Origin: Paenibacillus sp. V4I7
GTDB taxonomy: Bacteria > Bacillota > Bacilli > Paenibacillales > NBRC-103111
Length of the DNA: 64,000 bases
Direction: 5' to 3'
NCBI RefSeq assembly: GCF_030817275.1
Contig: NZ_JAUSZD010000002.1
Location: forward strand, 1,178,001 to 1,242,000
Position 1 is the first letter of the stretch, and every line of letters begins with the position of its first letter. Positions 1-8,034 of the stretch are shown here, one piece after another. Below the pieces are notes generated by a model. The model had not been told where the DNA came from, did not search any database, and was given only the letters and a program-made list of their open reading frames with translations. A program made the translations under genes and the position numbers.

Positions 1-303
1 CGAATCTTTACGCGTCCCGACGCCTGTATTGCCATTAGTATCAAGCGATGCAATAACGAGGTCCGTTTCCAAGTGAGAGATAATGGTATTGGCATGGACC
101 CTTTCACGCTGGCACTCATTCGGAACGGAGAAAAAGCGGGAAATGGCAATGGATTCGGGCTTTCGAATATAAGCGAACGTCTTCATTTATATTTTGGCGA
201 AGCCGGTAAACTGAAGATCGAAAGTACACCTGAAGCAGGGACGGTAGTCACAATCGGGCTGCCTGCCTGTACGGACAAGCCGCACATTCAAAGGGAGGGA
301 TAA
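1..303 (+). CDS. YesM-type sensor histidine kinase, C-terminal end (partial)
   Basis: The reading frame is open from the first base and ends at TAA 301-303, so the gene starts outside the window. The visible part is the end of a GHKL ATPase domain: the G1 box V-R-D-N-G-I-G-M at 73-96 and the G2-like stretch G-F-G-L-S-N-I-S-E-R-L at about 148-183, which bind ATP in histidine kinases. The next gene, an AraC-type response regulator, begins 2 bp downstream, so the two form a YesM/YesN pair. Such pairs usually sense carbohydrates and activate sugar ABC transporters; the stimulus cannot be read here. Confidence 0.9.
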   Translation, partial: RIFTRPDACIAISIKRCNNEVRFQVRDNGIGMDPFTLALIRNGEKAGNGNGFGLSNISERLHLYFGEAGKLKIESTPEAGTVVTIGLPACTDKPHIQREG

Positions 304-305
304 TT

Positions 306-1901
306 ATGTTGCAAGCACTTATTGTAGATGACGAGCCATCTCATGTTCAGGGGCTAATACGGCATATCCCTTGGACGAGTCTCGGTTACACCATTCCACT
401 TGCCGCGGAAACAGGCGAATCGGCAATCTCATTACTGCAAGACAATAAAATCGATGTGCTGATCACCGATGTATCCATGCCCGGCATGAACGGTATAGAG
501 CTCGCTGCCGCTGCCAAGTCGATTCATCCGGAAATTCAGATTCTGATCATCAGCGGTTACAATGAATTCGAATTTGCACAGGAAGCCATTGAAGTGGGGG
601 CACAAGGGTATGTGCTGAAGCCTCTTAAGCTAGGGGAAATTGAGCGTAAACTAACCGTGTTTCGACAAACTTTGGAGCAAATTAAACAAATCAACGAACA
701 GACATTACGGCTCAAAGCGATGGTGTCTGGCAGTCAGGAGTTGCTTAAGGAGTCATTCATTATTGAATTACTGGAAGATGAGACTATGGAAGGTGACATG
801 CTGGCCTCATGGTGCCATCTTCTAAATCTCCCCAGCTTGACGGAGGGGATTCAGCTCATTGTAGTTGCGATCGATGACTATATCTTATCCGGCAATGATG
901 CTAAAAGTCGGCTTATGCTGAATTCTGCTCTTCTGCAATCGGTTTCTGTAGCCCTACAAGATATGGGTTTCGTTCTGGTTTCGAAGCTTAGACCTGACGG
1001 GGTCGCAGCCATTCTGGTCAATCCGACGGCCGAAATGAGGAGCTGGATCGACAAACAAATGAGCTTCATTCAGGACTATATGCGAAATACCTACCAAGTG
1101 CCAGTTACGATCGGCATCAGTCGGGGAGGATGTGTATGGACAGAGATCGGGCAGCTCTTGCGAGAGGTAAAGTATACAATCGCCGATGCTCTGCAGAGCG
1201 GGAGCGGCCAGCTCGTGCATGTCGGGAGAACGGAGCGGAAGGCTTACGAGGACTTTAGGCTGCGCGAAATCATGCTTCCGGGCTTGCTCACGCTCGCAGA
1301 AAGCGATGAGCCGGATCGGCTAGTAGATGAAGTCGGACGGGCGTTTGAGGAGTTGGAAGCCAATGCCCACTCGTTCGCTTATATCCGGTCTTTCAGTATA
1401 AGTCTGATGGGCGAGTTATCACGTAAGCTGTGGCATGATATGGAAGCGCTCACTAATCTAAGTAACCGTGCCTGGCATCGGCTTTTGGAGTGTAAAACGG
1501 TCGGTTCGCTGAAGAACATCGTTCTCGAATATATCGATTCAGCTCTCGCGCTTGCGGGGAAAGAGCGAACCATTCAGCAGCATCACCTCATCCATCGCAT
1601 CGCCTCCTACATTGAAGATCAGCTGCCGATCAGCGTGACGGTCAAGCAGTTGGCAGACATGTTTCATCTCAGCGCAGGACATTTAAGCGTATTGTTCAAG
1701 AAGGAAACGGGGCAGACGATCTCCGACTATGTTAAGGGCTTACGAATGAAAAAAGCGAAGGAATTGCTTCAAGACCCGACAATCAAGATTTACGAGGCAG
1801 CCGAGCGAGTCGGCTTTCAGACTCCCGCTTACTTCACCTATCAATTCAAGAAGAATGAGGGCTGCACACCTCAGGAATATCGGGACCGATATTACCGCTG
1901 A
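306..1901 (+). CDS. YesN-type response regulator with AraC-family DNA-binding domain
   Basis: A 531-aa regulator. Residues 1-120 are a receiver domain with the acidic pair D8/D9, the phospho-acceptor D55 in T-D-V-S-M-P-G-M-N-G, and the conserved K105 in V-L-K-P. A middle linker follows, and residues about 430-531 are a two-helix-turn-helix AraC domain ending in the usual pattern A-Y-F-T-Y-Q-F-K-K followed by P-Q-E-Y. ATG 306 follows an AAGGGAGGG ribosome site. It lies 2 bp after the kinase gene and is almost certainly phosphorylated by it. The target operon is not visible, since decayed sequence follows. Confidence 0.93.
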   Translation: MLQALIVDDEPSHVQGLIRHIPWTSLGYTIPLAAETGESAISLLQDNKIDVLITDVSMPGMNGIELAAAAKSIHPEIQILIISGYNEFEFAQEAIEVGAQGYVLKPLKLGEIERKLTVFRQTLEQIKQINEQTLRLKAMVSGSQELLKESFIIELLEDETMEGDMLASWCHLLNLPSLTEGIQLIVVAIDDYILSGNDAKSRLMLNSALLQSVSVALQDMGFVLVSKLRPDGVAAILVNPTAEMRSWIDKQMSFIQDYMRNTYQVPVTIGISRGGCVWTEIGQLLREVKYTIADALQSGSGQLVHVGRTERKAYEDFRLREIMLPGLLTLAESDEPDRLVDEVGRAFEELEANAHSFAYIRSFSISLMGELSRKLWHDMEALTNLSNRAWHRLLECKTVGSLKNIVLEYIDSALALAGKERTIQQHHLIHRIASYIEDQLPISVTVKQLADMFHLSAGHLSVLFKKETGQTISDYVKGLRMKKAKELLQDPTIKIYEAAERVGFQTPAYFTYQFKKNEGCTPQEYRDRYYR

Positions 1902-1993
1902 CGATCAAAAGCTTGGCACTCTTTGCGCGATCGTGCAAGTCGGAAGCCGGAGCGTCTTGTCCATAGGATCGAAGCGATTTATAGCAATGCCTC

Positions 1994-2647
1994 ATGTTTG
2001 ATTACGTCGAGCGGGAATTCAAGTATAATGTCTTCGTAGATCCGATCATTAAATTGAACTCGCCGGAGGAAAGTTTTTTCTACCCAAGTGTGACGGACAA
2101 CTATTCCGACATGAATCGCATTCTGTATTGCACGGGTAAAGCCAACGAACCGAATTTGCATTTCATCGAGCAAGTTTTGAATGCCGAGAAGACCGTGACG
2201 GCGCAAGAAGAGAGAGCCATTTTTGAGGAAATCGTGAAAGAAGTGGCGGGAGATCAGCTCGACGCTTCAACGATCGCTCACGTGTACGAGGAAATTCATC
2301 GGGTCATTGAGACTAACGAGGAGGAGGAGCTTCCGAAGTTGGACTATAAAGATGTGGAACGCATGCTAACGGTGAGCGGCGTGGAGAACGTGACGATGGA
2401 AAAGGTGGAACGAGCGTTTCAAACGGTCGTCGACAACAAAAACTATGAACTTAAAGCAAGCAGCGTCATTCCGAAGTTCAATTCGAAATCGATTAAGATT
2501 GATACGAAGATCGCCACGATTTCAGTCAGTCCGCAAGATTTAAAGTACGTGTAACAGGTGAATTATCAAGGAAAACGATGTATCTTGATCGAGGTCGACG
2601 AAGACGCCGTGATCGAAGGATTTACGCTCAGTACGGAGACGTTGTAG
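1994..2647 (+). pseudogene. DUF4317-family gene, C-terminal remnant with in-frame stop
   Basis: The frame from 1994 encodes 186 aa resembling the second half of DUF4317 proteins, an uncharacterised Firmicutes family (pattern F-D-Y-V-E-R-E-F near the start, then S-P-Q-D-L-K-Y-V). A TAA stop at 2552-2554 interrupts it, yet the same frame continues with Q-V-N-Y-Q-G-K-R-C-I-L-I-E-V-D-E-D and reaches TAG 2645-2647, which matches the usual C-terminus. Upstream, the same frame has further stops (for example TAG 1982) and the N-terminal half is missing. So this is a decayed fragment with at least two nonsense codons. The join with the truncated group II intron lies about 45 bp downstream. Confidence 0.78.
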
Positions 2648-2678
2648 AGTAGGGAAAACGTTCACGCAGACGGCGCAA

Positions 2679-3731
2679 TTGGCGTGCTCAGTTTTGTTAA
2701 GTACATACCATCCTGATCCAGTGAGACGTCGATACATTCCTAAAAAGGATGGAAAACAAAGACCGCTCGGAATACCGACGGTTCGAGACCGAGTCGTACA
2801 AATGGCAACAAAACTAATGATTGAACCCATCTTTGAAGCGGATTTTCATGAAACATCCTTCGGATTTCGCCCGAAACGTGGTGCAAAGGGAGCACTAGAC
2901 CGAATCCGTAAAGCCTGCAACCGTAAAGGGAATTGGGTAGTCGACATCGATATCCAAGGCTACTTCGACAACATTAACCAAGACAAGCTAATGAAACTGG
3001 TGCAAATGCGCATCAATGACAGGCGGATATTGAAGTTAATTAGGAAGTGGCTACAAGCGGGAGTTATGGAAGAAGGATCGGTAAGACGCTCCGACTTAGG
3101 CACACCACAAGGTGGCGTCATCTCGCCGTTACTGGCAAATATCTACCTCAACTACTTCGATCAAATGTGGGAGAAACATGGAAAAGGAGTAGGTGAGTTG
3201 ACACGGTACGCAGACGACAAGGTTGTAGTTTGCAAGACGAAGAAAGAAGCGGACCATGCGTACAAACTCATCGTTACAATTATGGAGCGTTTAGAACTCA
3301 CCTTACACCCCACCAAAACACGCATAGTAGGCTTGTGGATAGGAGACGAAGGATTCGACTTTCTAGGCATGCACCATCGGAAAACAAAAGCAGAAACATC
3401 CCAAGGCAACGTGTATTTCACAACGCAACAGTGGTTAACGAAAAAGGCAGAAGAACGCATACGGGAAGTGGTTAAAGAAAGACTTGCACCACCGAGTTCA
3501 CGTTCACGCTCTTTTGAGGAACAGGTAGGATGGCTCAATCCTAAAATTCAAGGATGGAGAAATTACTACCACACGACCTACAGCCATGGGAAATTAGCGA
3601 AGTTGGACTGGTACATACTGCAAAGGTTAACCCGTTGGTATGCTAAGAAAAGACAAAGAAATAGATGGATAGGTTCATTTCAAGAAGTTAAATATATTGC
3701 CAGACAAATGGGGCTTAAAACATTGTTGTAA
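2679..3731 (+). pseudogene. Group II intron reverse transcriptase/maturase, 5'-truncated
   Basis: The protein carries reverse-transcriptase blocks: P-V-R-R-R-Y-I-P-K-K-D-G-K, L-G-I-P-T-V-R-D-R, F-G-F-R-P, D-I-D-I-Q-G-Y-F-D, G-T-P-Q-G-G-V-I-S-P, and the catalytic Y-A-D-D (about 3207-3218), followed by a maturase thumb/X region to W-I-G-S-F-Q-E-V. It has no HNH endonuclease tail, like class C and some other bacterial maturases. Intact enzymes have about 70-80 more N-terminal residues. Here homology begins abruptly near 2690 and the available start (TTG 2679) lies in foreign sequence. The intron 5' half is therefore lost and the element should be immobile. Its RNA 3' end is still present (3760-3835). 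Confidence 0.88.
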
Positions 3732-3755
3732 TCCGCATGCTCATGATTGAAGAAC

Positions 3756-3835
3756 ATCGGAAAGCCGTATGAGGGAAAACTTCATGTACGGTTTGATGAG
3801 GAGGGGCTGAATATTCAGCCCTTTACTCTAGTCAA
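3756..3835 (+). ncRNA. Group II intron domains V and VI (3' end of intron)
   Basis: About 30 bp after the maturase stop lies a domain V-like hairpin: AAAGCCGTATGA, a GGGAAAAC loop side, then TTCATGTACGGTTT (3761-3795). It agrees with the bacterial domain V pattern in which AGCCGTATG pairs with CATGTACGGTT. A domain VI-like hairpin with GGGCTGAATATTCAGCCC follows (about 3803-3822). The intron probably ends near 3830-3834. The 3' exon then reads TCAAGTAACGGGAGG, which is the right arm of the intergenic repeat found throughout 4-24 kb. No 5' half remains, so splicing is not expected. Confidence 0.75.
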
Positions 3836-3853
3836 GTAACGGGAGGATAATGC
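3832..3853 (+). repeat. Array repeat copy 0: right arm only, after group II intron
   Basis: TCAAGTAACGGGAGGATAATG matches the right arm of complete copies, such as TTGAAGTAACGGGGAGGAAT at 14933-14952. The left arm and central hairpin are absent because the truncated intron occupies their place. Confidence 0.7.
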
Positions 3854-3904
3854 AACTATGATTAGTTTTTATGCGTCTATTAAAAAATAAAGGGGGAATT
3901 AATT

Positions 3905-4096
3905 TTGGTTCTCTGGGGAGTTCCTTTTGTAGCAATCACGGCTTTCCTATTGGGGGTATTTATATATTTTCTTTCTGCCCTTTTATTTCTTAAAAGAAAA
4001 TCAACGAGAACAAAGCTATTAAGAGTTATTTTCGCAATTATTGTCTCGGTTTCTTTTTTCTTAAAATACATGAACAATCTCGCGAACCTTGACTAA
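3905..4096 (+). CDS. Small membrane protein, unknown
   Basis: A 63-aa protein starting at TTG 3905, 8 bp after an AAAGGGGG ribosome site. Two hydrophobic segments (residues about 4-30 and 40-55) flank a basic K-R-K-S-T-R-T-K loop, so it is probably a two-pass membrane protein. I do not recognise the family. It is the first gene of the repeat-separated array: a right arm lies 50 bp upstream and its stop abuts the next repeat copy. Its base composition is AT-rich like the other array genes. Confidence 0.6.
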   Translation: MVLWGVPFVAITAFLLGVFIYFLSALLFLKRKSTRTKLLRVIFAIIVSVSFFLKYMNNLANLD

Positions 4097-4191
4097 GCTA
4101 ACGAGGAACTATAGTTCAATCACGGCTTGACGGCAGCTGGCACACAATCGGCTGCCGTTGTCTGTTGAAATAACGGGCAACATAGTTCAAG
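4096..4191 (+). repeat. Array repeat copy 1 (complete)
   Basis: Left arm GCTAACGAGGAACTATAGTT, central inverted repeat GGCAGC/GCTGCC (4132-4157), right arm TAACGGGCAACATAGTT (4171-4187). The following 30-40 bp (AAGATTAACC, GGTGAACC, ACAAGTAACGG) also resemble the sequence after copy 22 at 21708-21742, so homology extends past the right arm. Confidence 0.85.
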
Positions 4192-4379
4192 ATTAACCAC
4201 GGTGAACCTTATCACAAGTAACGGCAAGTTTTTTTGTTGAAATGAAAAAAAAAGACCGTTTAAACTGCTTTGGAAAGATGATATCCTCGATACAGATTAT
4301 GGTGAGAGCGAGTGATCTTTGATGATAATTAAATTGTACAGGGAAAGGGTGAAGGATAAACAATAGAGGAGGTAAATTT

Positions 4380-5057
4380 TTGTACAATCATTTGGAACTA
4401 ATGAGCATTCAAGCTGAAGTTCTCTATATTCATGATCATGCTGGACGTATCACAACGATTAATGAACCTACGAACCAGTCTGCTCCTCGATTTTTTTGGG
4501 GACAGACCGATGCTGGCAGCATTGTAAGATTCCGCAGCGACACACCAGATCGCTTAGTCCATGACATCCTGCAATTCATGGGTCAGAGTGATTCAACCGA
4601 GCAACTTGCTAATGTTATTCGGGCATTGGAAAAGGACAGAGGAATTAAAGGCATATGGATGGGGCCGGCTTTTGCTTTTCAAGAAATCGTAAAGGATTAC
4701 ACAGACGCCACATTGGTCACTGAAGACAATAAATACTGTTTGGAACTAGGGTTTCCTAGTCTATTATCGGAACTGAAGTTTCGAGGACCTTGTTTTATGG
4801 TGACGGAAAACAACATGGCTGTATCTGTCTGTTTTAGCGCAAGAAGTAGTGATAGGGCGGCAGAGGCCGGAGTCGAGACATTGAAAGATTATCGAGGTAA
4901 AGGATATGCGATGCGCGTAACGTCCTCGTGGGCTCAAGCGATACGACGGTCTCGAAGGATCCCTTTATATAGTACATCATGGGATAATTATTCTTCCCAG
5001 TCTATTGCAAAACGCCTCCGTCTTCACCTTTATGGAACGGACATTTCAATATATTAA
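4380..5057 (+). CDS. GNAT-family N-acetyltransferase
   Basis: A 225-aa protein starting at TTG 4380 after a strong GAGGAGG site. The C-terminal half has the acetyl-CoA-binding pattern of GCN5-related (FR47-like) acetyltransferases: a beta strand A-V-S-V-C-F-S-A-R, then G-V-E-T-L-K-D-Y-R-G-K-G-Y-A as motif A (R/Q-x-x-G-x-G/A), then a final strand P-L-Y-S-T-S-W-D-N-Y-S-S as motif B. The N-terminal half is less conserved. The acceptor substrate cannot be told. It is a monocistronic array unit closed by a terminator at 5075-5100 and repeat copy 2. Confidence 0.8.
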   Translation: MYNHLELMSIQAEVLYIHDHAGRITTINEPTNQSAPRFFWGQTDAGSIVRFRSDTPDRLVHDILQFMGQSDSTEQLANVIRALEKDRGIKGIWMGPAFAFQEIVKDYTDATLVTEDNKYCLELGFPSLLSELKFRGPCFMVTENNMAVSVCFSARSSDRAAEAGVETLKDYRGKGYAMRVTSSWAQAIRRSRRIPLYSTSWDNYSSQSIAKRLRLHLYGTDISIY

Positions 5058-5074
5058 GGTTTAGATCAAAAAGA

Positions 5075-5100
5075 AAGACCATCCCACATGGTCTTAAAAC
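5075..5100 (+). terminator. Intrinsic terminator after GNAT gene
   Basis: AAGACCAT and ATGGTCTT form an 8-bp stem with a 5-nt loop, followed by a short A/T tail, 20 bp after the acetyltransferase stop. Confidence 0.6.
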
Positions 5101-5153
5101 TTGTCGTTACAGATAGCACGGTAACCCGTATCATTTAGAAAAGCTAATCTATT

Positions 5154-5237
5154 ACTAACGGGTACTATAGCTTACACCGCGACAGCCGACCATTTACGAT
5201 TGGCTGTGTTTCTATCCTAACGAGCAGCATTTGTGAT
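5154..5237 (+). repeat. Array repeat copy 2
   Basis: Left arm CTAACGGGTACTATAGC, central hairpin ACAGCC/GGCTGT (5182-5207), right arm CCTAACGAGCAGCATTTGTG. Confidence 0.75.
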
Positions 5238-5275
5238 AATAGCTAATTATTTACTTTTGATAGGGTGGCGAAGCA

Positions 5276-5462
5276 ATGATAAACCATGAAGTCTTTGGAG
5301 AAATAGAATTCGACCTTCATTGTAGTGATTCGTATGTTCCCAAGAAATAGAAGGACTGTTGGGTTGTTATTTGATTCAAAATGGGAATCCTCACTTGGAG
5401 TAGCGGTAAAATTCGAAAATGAAAATCTGTCAGAAGTAGGTTTCCAAGATATCGTGCTTTAG
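5276..5462 (+). pseudogene. Short decayed gene, DUF2004/DUF6985-like ends
   Basis: ATG 5276 follows GGGTGGCGAAG and opens M-I-N-H-E-V-F-G-E-I-E-F-D, then meets TAG after 24 codons. A second frame further on reads L-G-V-A-V-K-F-E-N-E-N-L-S-E-V-G-F-Q-D-I-V-L and stops at 5460-5462. Together these look like the two ends of one small protein of the DUF2004/DUF6985 type, often found near SUKH immunity genes, with the middle deleted and the frame lost. The family call rests on remembered end motifs only. Confidence 0.5.
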
Positions 5463-5490
5463 AATTTCTCACTTCATTACGGTCCCTCGG

Positions 5491-5571
5491 GAAACGTTAG
5501 TTGAAAAATAATGGAGCAGTTTGCCGCGCTGGCAGCTGCTCTTTTTCATTGAAATAATGGGCAGTTTAGTG
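5491..5571 (+). repeat. Array repeat copy 3 (left arm degenerate)
   Basis: Central hairpin GGAGCAGTTTGCC/GGCAGCTGCTC (5513-5541) followed by a T run, then right arm TTGAAATAATGGGCAGTTTAGTG (5549-5571 region). The left arm retains only CGTTAGTT. The T-rich hairpin could also stop transcription. Confidence 0.75.
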
Positions 5572-5717
5572 TACCAAAAGTTCTAAAATCGCGTACTGGG
5601 TACATTCTTGATTCAGAAGTATGAAATTTAAGAAAAATTTTATAAATACCCCACTTTTTATTAAACAGTTTTCCTTATCCTTATTAGAAGAGGTAAGGAG
5701 GAGTGAGGACGAGAACA

Positions 5718-6215
5718 ATGAATCTAACGAAACTAATGAATCGCCTTGTGGTGCCAGGACTGTTTGCCTTATACATGCTTACCTTATTTAGAGTCATTTT
5801 ATTTAAGTACGGCTCGATTGATATAGACTTTCTTTGGCATCGACTGCAGAAAAATCTGGAAAATCCTGAGTATAGTATGCACCGAATGCAGTATGGTAAT
5901 TTTATTCCGCTTAAAACAATTTCCGATACCGTTCTAAGTCCGTCAAGTCATGAAGTAATCAATTTGGTCGGGAATATCTTGGCATTCATGCCGTATGGAA
6001 TTTTCCTTTTATTATTGTCTAAAAGCAAAACGATTTCGCTTATTGGAGTATTTATCCAATCACTGGGAATGAGCATACTCTTGGAATGCTTGCAGGTCTT
6101 TTTTTCCATTGGAAATTTTGATGTGGATGATCTGATCCTGAATACCTCTGGAGGCCTACTCGGGTACTGTGTTTTTAGGTTGTATGGCAAGTATGTTGGA
6201 ATTAAACAATTGTAA
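5718..6215 (+). CDS. VanZ-family membrane protein
   Basis: A 165-aa protein if translation starts at ATG 5718 (GTG 5703 in the same frame sits directly on the GGAGGAG site, which makes it less likely). It has the VanZ layout: an N-terminal membrane helix (L-F-A-L-Y-M-L-T-L-F-R), the motif N-F-I-P-L-K-T-I, then helices around N-L-V-G-N-I-L-A-F-M-P-Y-G and L-L-E-C-L-Q, and a final D-V-D-D-L-I-L-N-T-S-G-G. VanZ proteins are associated with teicoplanin tolerance but most members have no known role. Single-gene array unit. Confidence 0.88.
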   Translation: MNLTKLMNRLVVPGLFALYMLTLFRVILFKYGSIDIDFLWHRLQKNLENPEYSMHRMQYGNFIPLKTISDTVLSPSSHEVINLVGNILAFMPYGIFLLLLSKSKTISLIGVFIQSLGMSILLECLQVFFSIGNFDVDDLILNTSGGLLGYCVFRLYGKYVGIKQL

Positions 6216-6237
6216 GGCTCTCGTCTTAAGTCATTAT

Positions 6238-6300
6238 CCTAACGCAGAACGATAGCTTCATAACGGCATTCGGTGGGAGTCCTCTAGCCGTGAAGGCTCT
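6238..6300 (+). repeat. Array repeat copy 4 (right side degenerate)
   Basis: Clear left arm CCTAACGCAGAACGATAGC followed by TTCATAACG, as in copies 16 and 17. The right half has only AGCC-TGAAGGCT-like remains and no TAACGGGCAG arm. Confidence 0.65.
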
Positions 6301-6389
6301 TCTATACAAGCACAAATCAAATCGGTTGCATGGAACATTATGCAAAGATTCCTCGTCTAATAAGCATATGAATGACAGGGGGTTCCGAA

Positions 6390-7643
6390 ATGAAAGATAA
6401 TTTTAGAAAAAGTAAACTTCTTGCGGCTGGCATACTGCTGGTACTGATTGTGACTGCGTGTGCTAATCCTTCTGGAAATTCGATTTCATTGGAAAAACGA
6501 CAAGTCGCAGCGGCCGGAGTTGATGTGCGTATCGTCAAAGCAAGCAACGAGTTCGGCTTGCAGCTCCATCGGCAACTGGTCCAAACGGAGCAGAACAAGA
6601 AGAAAAACATATTCATTTCGCCGACCAGCATTTCTTTGGCGCTCGCCATGACTTACAACGGAAGTAAGGGGGAAACGCAAGTCTCAATGGCCAAAACGTT
6701 GGGCTGGCAAGGCATGTCCCTGGATGAAATGAATCGGGGCAACGAGACGCTTATCTCCCTTTTGCAGCAGCCGGGCAGCGACGCTCAAGTGCGTATTGCC
6801 AACTCGCTTTGGACACGTAAAGGAAAACCGTTTCACAGTGATTTTACGAAAACCAATCAGGCGTTTTACGACGCGAAAGTAACTGAGCTCGATTTCAACA
6901 GTCCCAAAGCTCCTGACACGATCAATGACTGGGTAAACAAGAATACCAACGGAAAAATTCCCAAGATGATCGAATCCATCGATCCCATGGAAGTTTTGAT
7001 CCTGATGAATGCGGTCTATTTCAATGGCGGGTGGAAAAGGGAATTCCAACCTTCTGCAACGAAAGAAGAAAGCTTCAAACTGCAGGACGGTTCCACCAAG
7101 CAAGTGCAGATGATGACGCAGTCAGGCTCCTATGAATATTTGCAGGAAGAGGAATTTCAAGCCATTCGCTTACCTTACGGAGAGGGACAGATGGACATGC
7201 TGGTCATTCTTCCGGATGAATCTTCTTCACTGGGTGCTCTCCATGACAAGCTTTGGACGGAACCCAACCGCTGGCACAAATCGTTCCAGTCGAACCGGGG
7301 TGAAATCAAGCTTCCCCGTTTGAAGATCGAATACAGCGAAAAGTTGAAAGAACCGCTCAAGGCCATGGGCATGACACTGCCCTTTGACGAAGTCCATGCA
7401 GATTTTTCCGGCATGGCCCCTGTTCCGCCCAACCTTTTCATCAGTGCGGTAACACACAAAACGTTCATCGAGGTCAATGAAAAAGGAACGGAGGCAGCTG
7501 CGGTCACTTCGGTACATATGGCAGGGGCTTCAGCACCAATCGATGAACCGTTCCAGGTGACGATAAACCGGCCGTTCTTCTTCGCAATTGAAGACCGCCA
7601 GACCGGTGCATGGCTTTTTGTAGGGTCCGTGGTCGAACCATAA
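6390..7643 (+). CDS. Serpin-family protease inhibitor, predicted lipoprotein
   Basis: A 417-aa protein; ATG 6390 follows an AGGGGG site. Residues 1-24 form a lipoprotein signal peptide with lipobox V-T-A-C (C24), so the protein should be anchored outside the membrane. The rest is a serpin fold: N-I-F-I-S-P-T-S-I-S-L-A-L-A-M near the start, N-A-V-Y-F-N-G-G-W in the breach region, and the hinge N-E-K-G-T-E-A-A-A-V-T just before the reactive loop, ending in P-F-F-F-A-I-E-D. The small-residue hinge suggests an inhibitory serpin. Its target protease is unknown. Length is normal for the family. It is one of the largest intact genes in the array. Confidence 0.93.
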   Translation: MKDNFRKSKLLAAGILLVLIVTACANPSGNSISLEKRQVAAAGVDVRIVKASNEFGLQLHRQLVQTEQNKKKNIFISPTSISLALAMTYNGSKGETQVSMAKTLGWQGMSLDEMNRGNETLISLLQQPGSDAQVRIANSLWTRKGKPFHSDFTKTNQAFYDAKVTELDFNSPKAPDTINDWVNKNTNGKIPKMIESIDPMEVLILMNAVYFNGGWKREFQPSATKEESFKLQDGSTKQVQMMTQSGSYEYLQEEEFQAIRLPYGEGQMDMLVILPDESSSLGALHDKLWTEPNRWHKSFQSNRGEIKLPRLKIEYSEKLKEPLKAMGMTLPFDEVHADFSGMAPVPPNLFISAVTHKTFIEVNEKGTEAAAVTSVHMAGASAPIDEPFQVTINRPFFFAIEDRQTGAWLFVGSVVEP

Positions 7644-7728
7644 ACGCCCGTACTTAAAACTGCAACGTGTTACTCCACATCAACTGAGGAGAGTGTCTGT
7701 TTTTGCTTGGTAGATAAGGTGTTTATTA

Positions 7729-7961
7729 AACTAACGGGTAATGATAGCTCAATAAAACAGTGGTAGTCTAGGACTTTATTTTCTCGTCCAAGGCTGCCGC
7801 TGTTTCTTTTATTGGGGTCATTCTAAAACTTATTTTACGAAGGCTGCCGATTTTGTAATTCTAAAACCCGCGTGGGATCAGCAACTCCAGTCTAAAACTT
7901 TATTTTCAACGAACAGCAAGACAGTTTAGGATGAGAGGGCTGGCAAGTAGCTCTCTTTTCT
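7729..7961 (+). repeat. Array repeat copy 5 with three degenerate sub-repeats
   Basis: This gene-free stretch opens with left arm CTAACGGGTAATGATAGCT (7731-7749) and then contains three related units: TCTAGGACTTTATTTT ending AAGGCTGCCG (7768-7799), TTCTAAAACTTATTTT ending AAGGCTGCCG (7820-7849), and TCTAAAACTTTATTTT ending AACAGC (7891-7917). It closes with GACAGTTTAGGAT and a GAGAG/CTCTC hairpin with T tail (about 7934-7960). A similar start (GATAGCTCAATA, AGTCTAGGAATGTATTTTT) recurs at 23732-23780. I see no gene here. Confidence 0.6.
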
Positions 7962-8034
7962 ATTGTGTGCATAGATAGGTAAATTATGGTAATAATGACC
8001 TTTGTGTAAATTTGATATGACAAGGGGAACTTCT

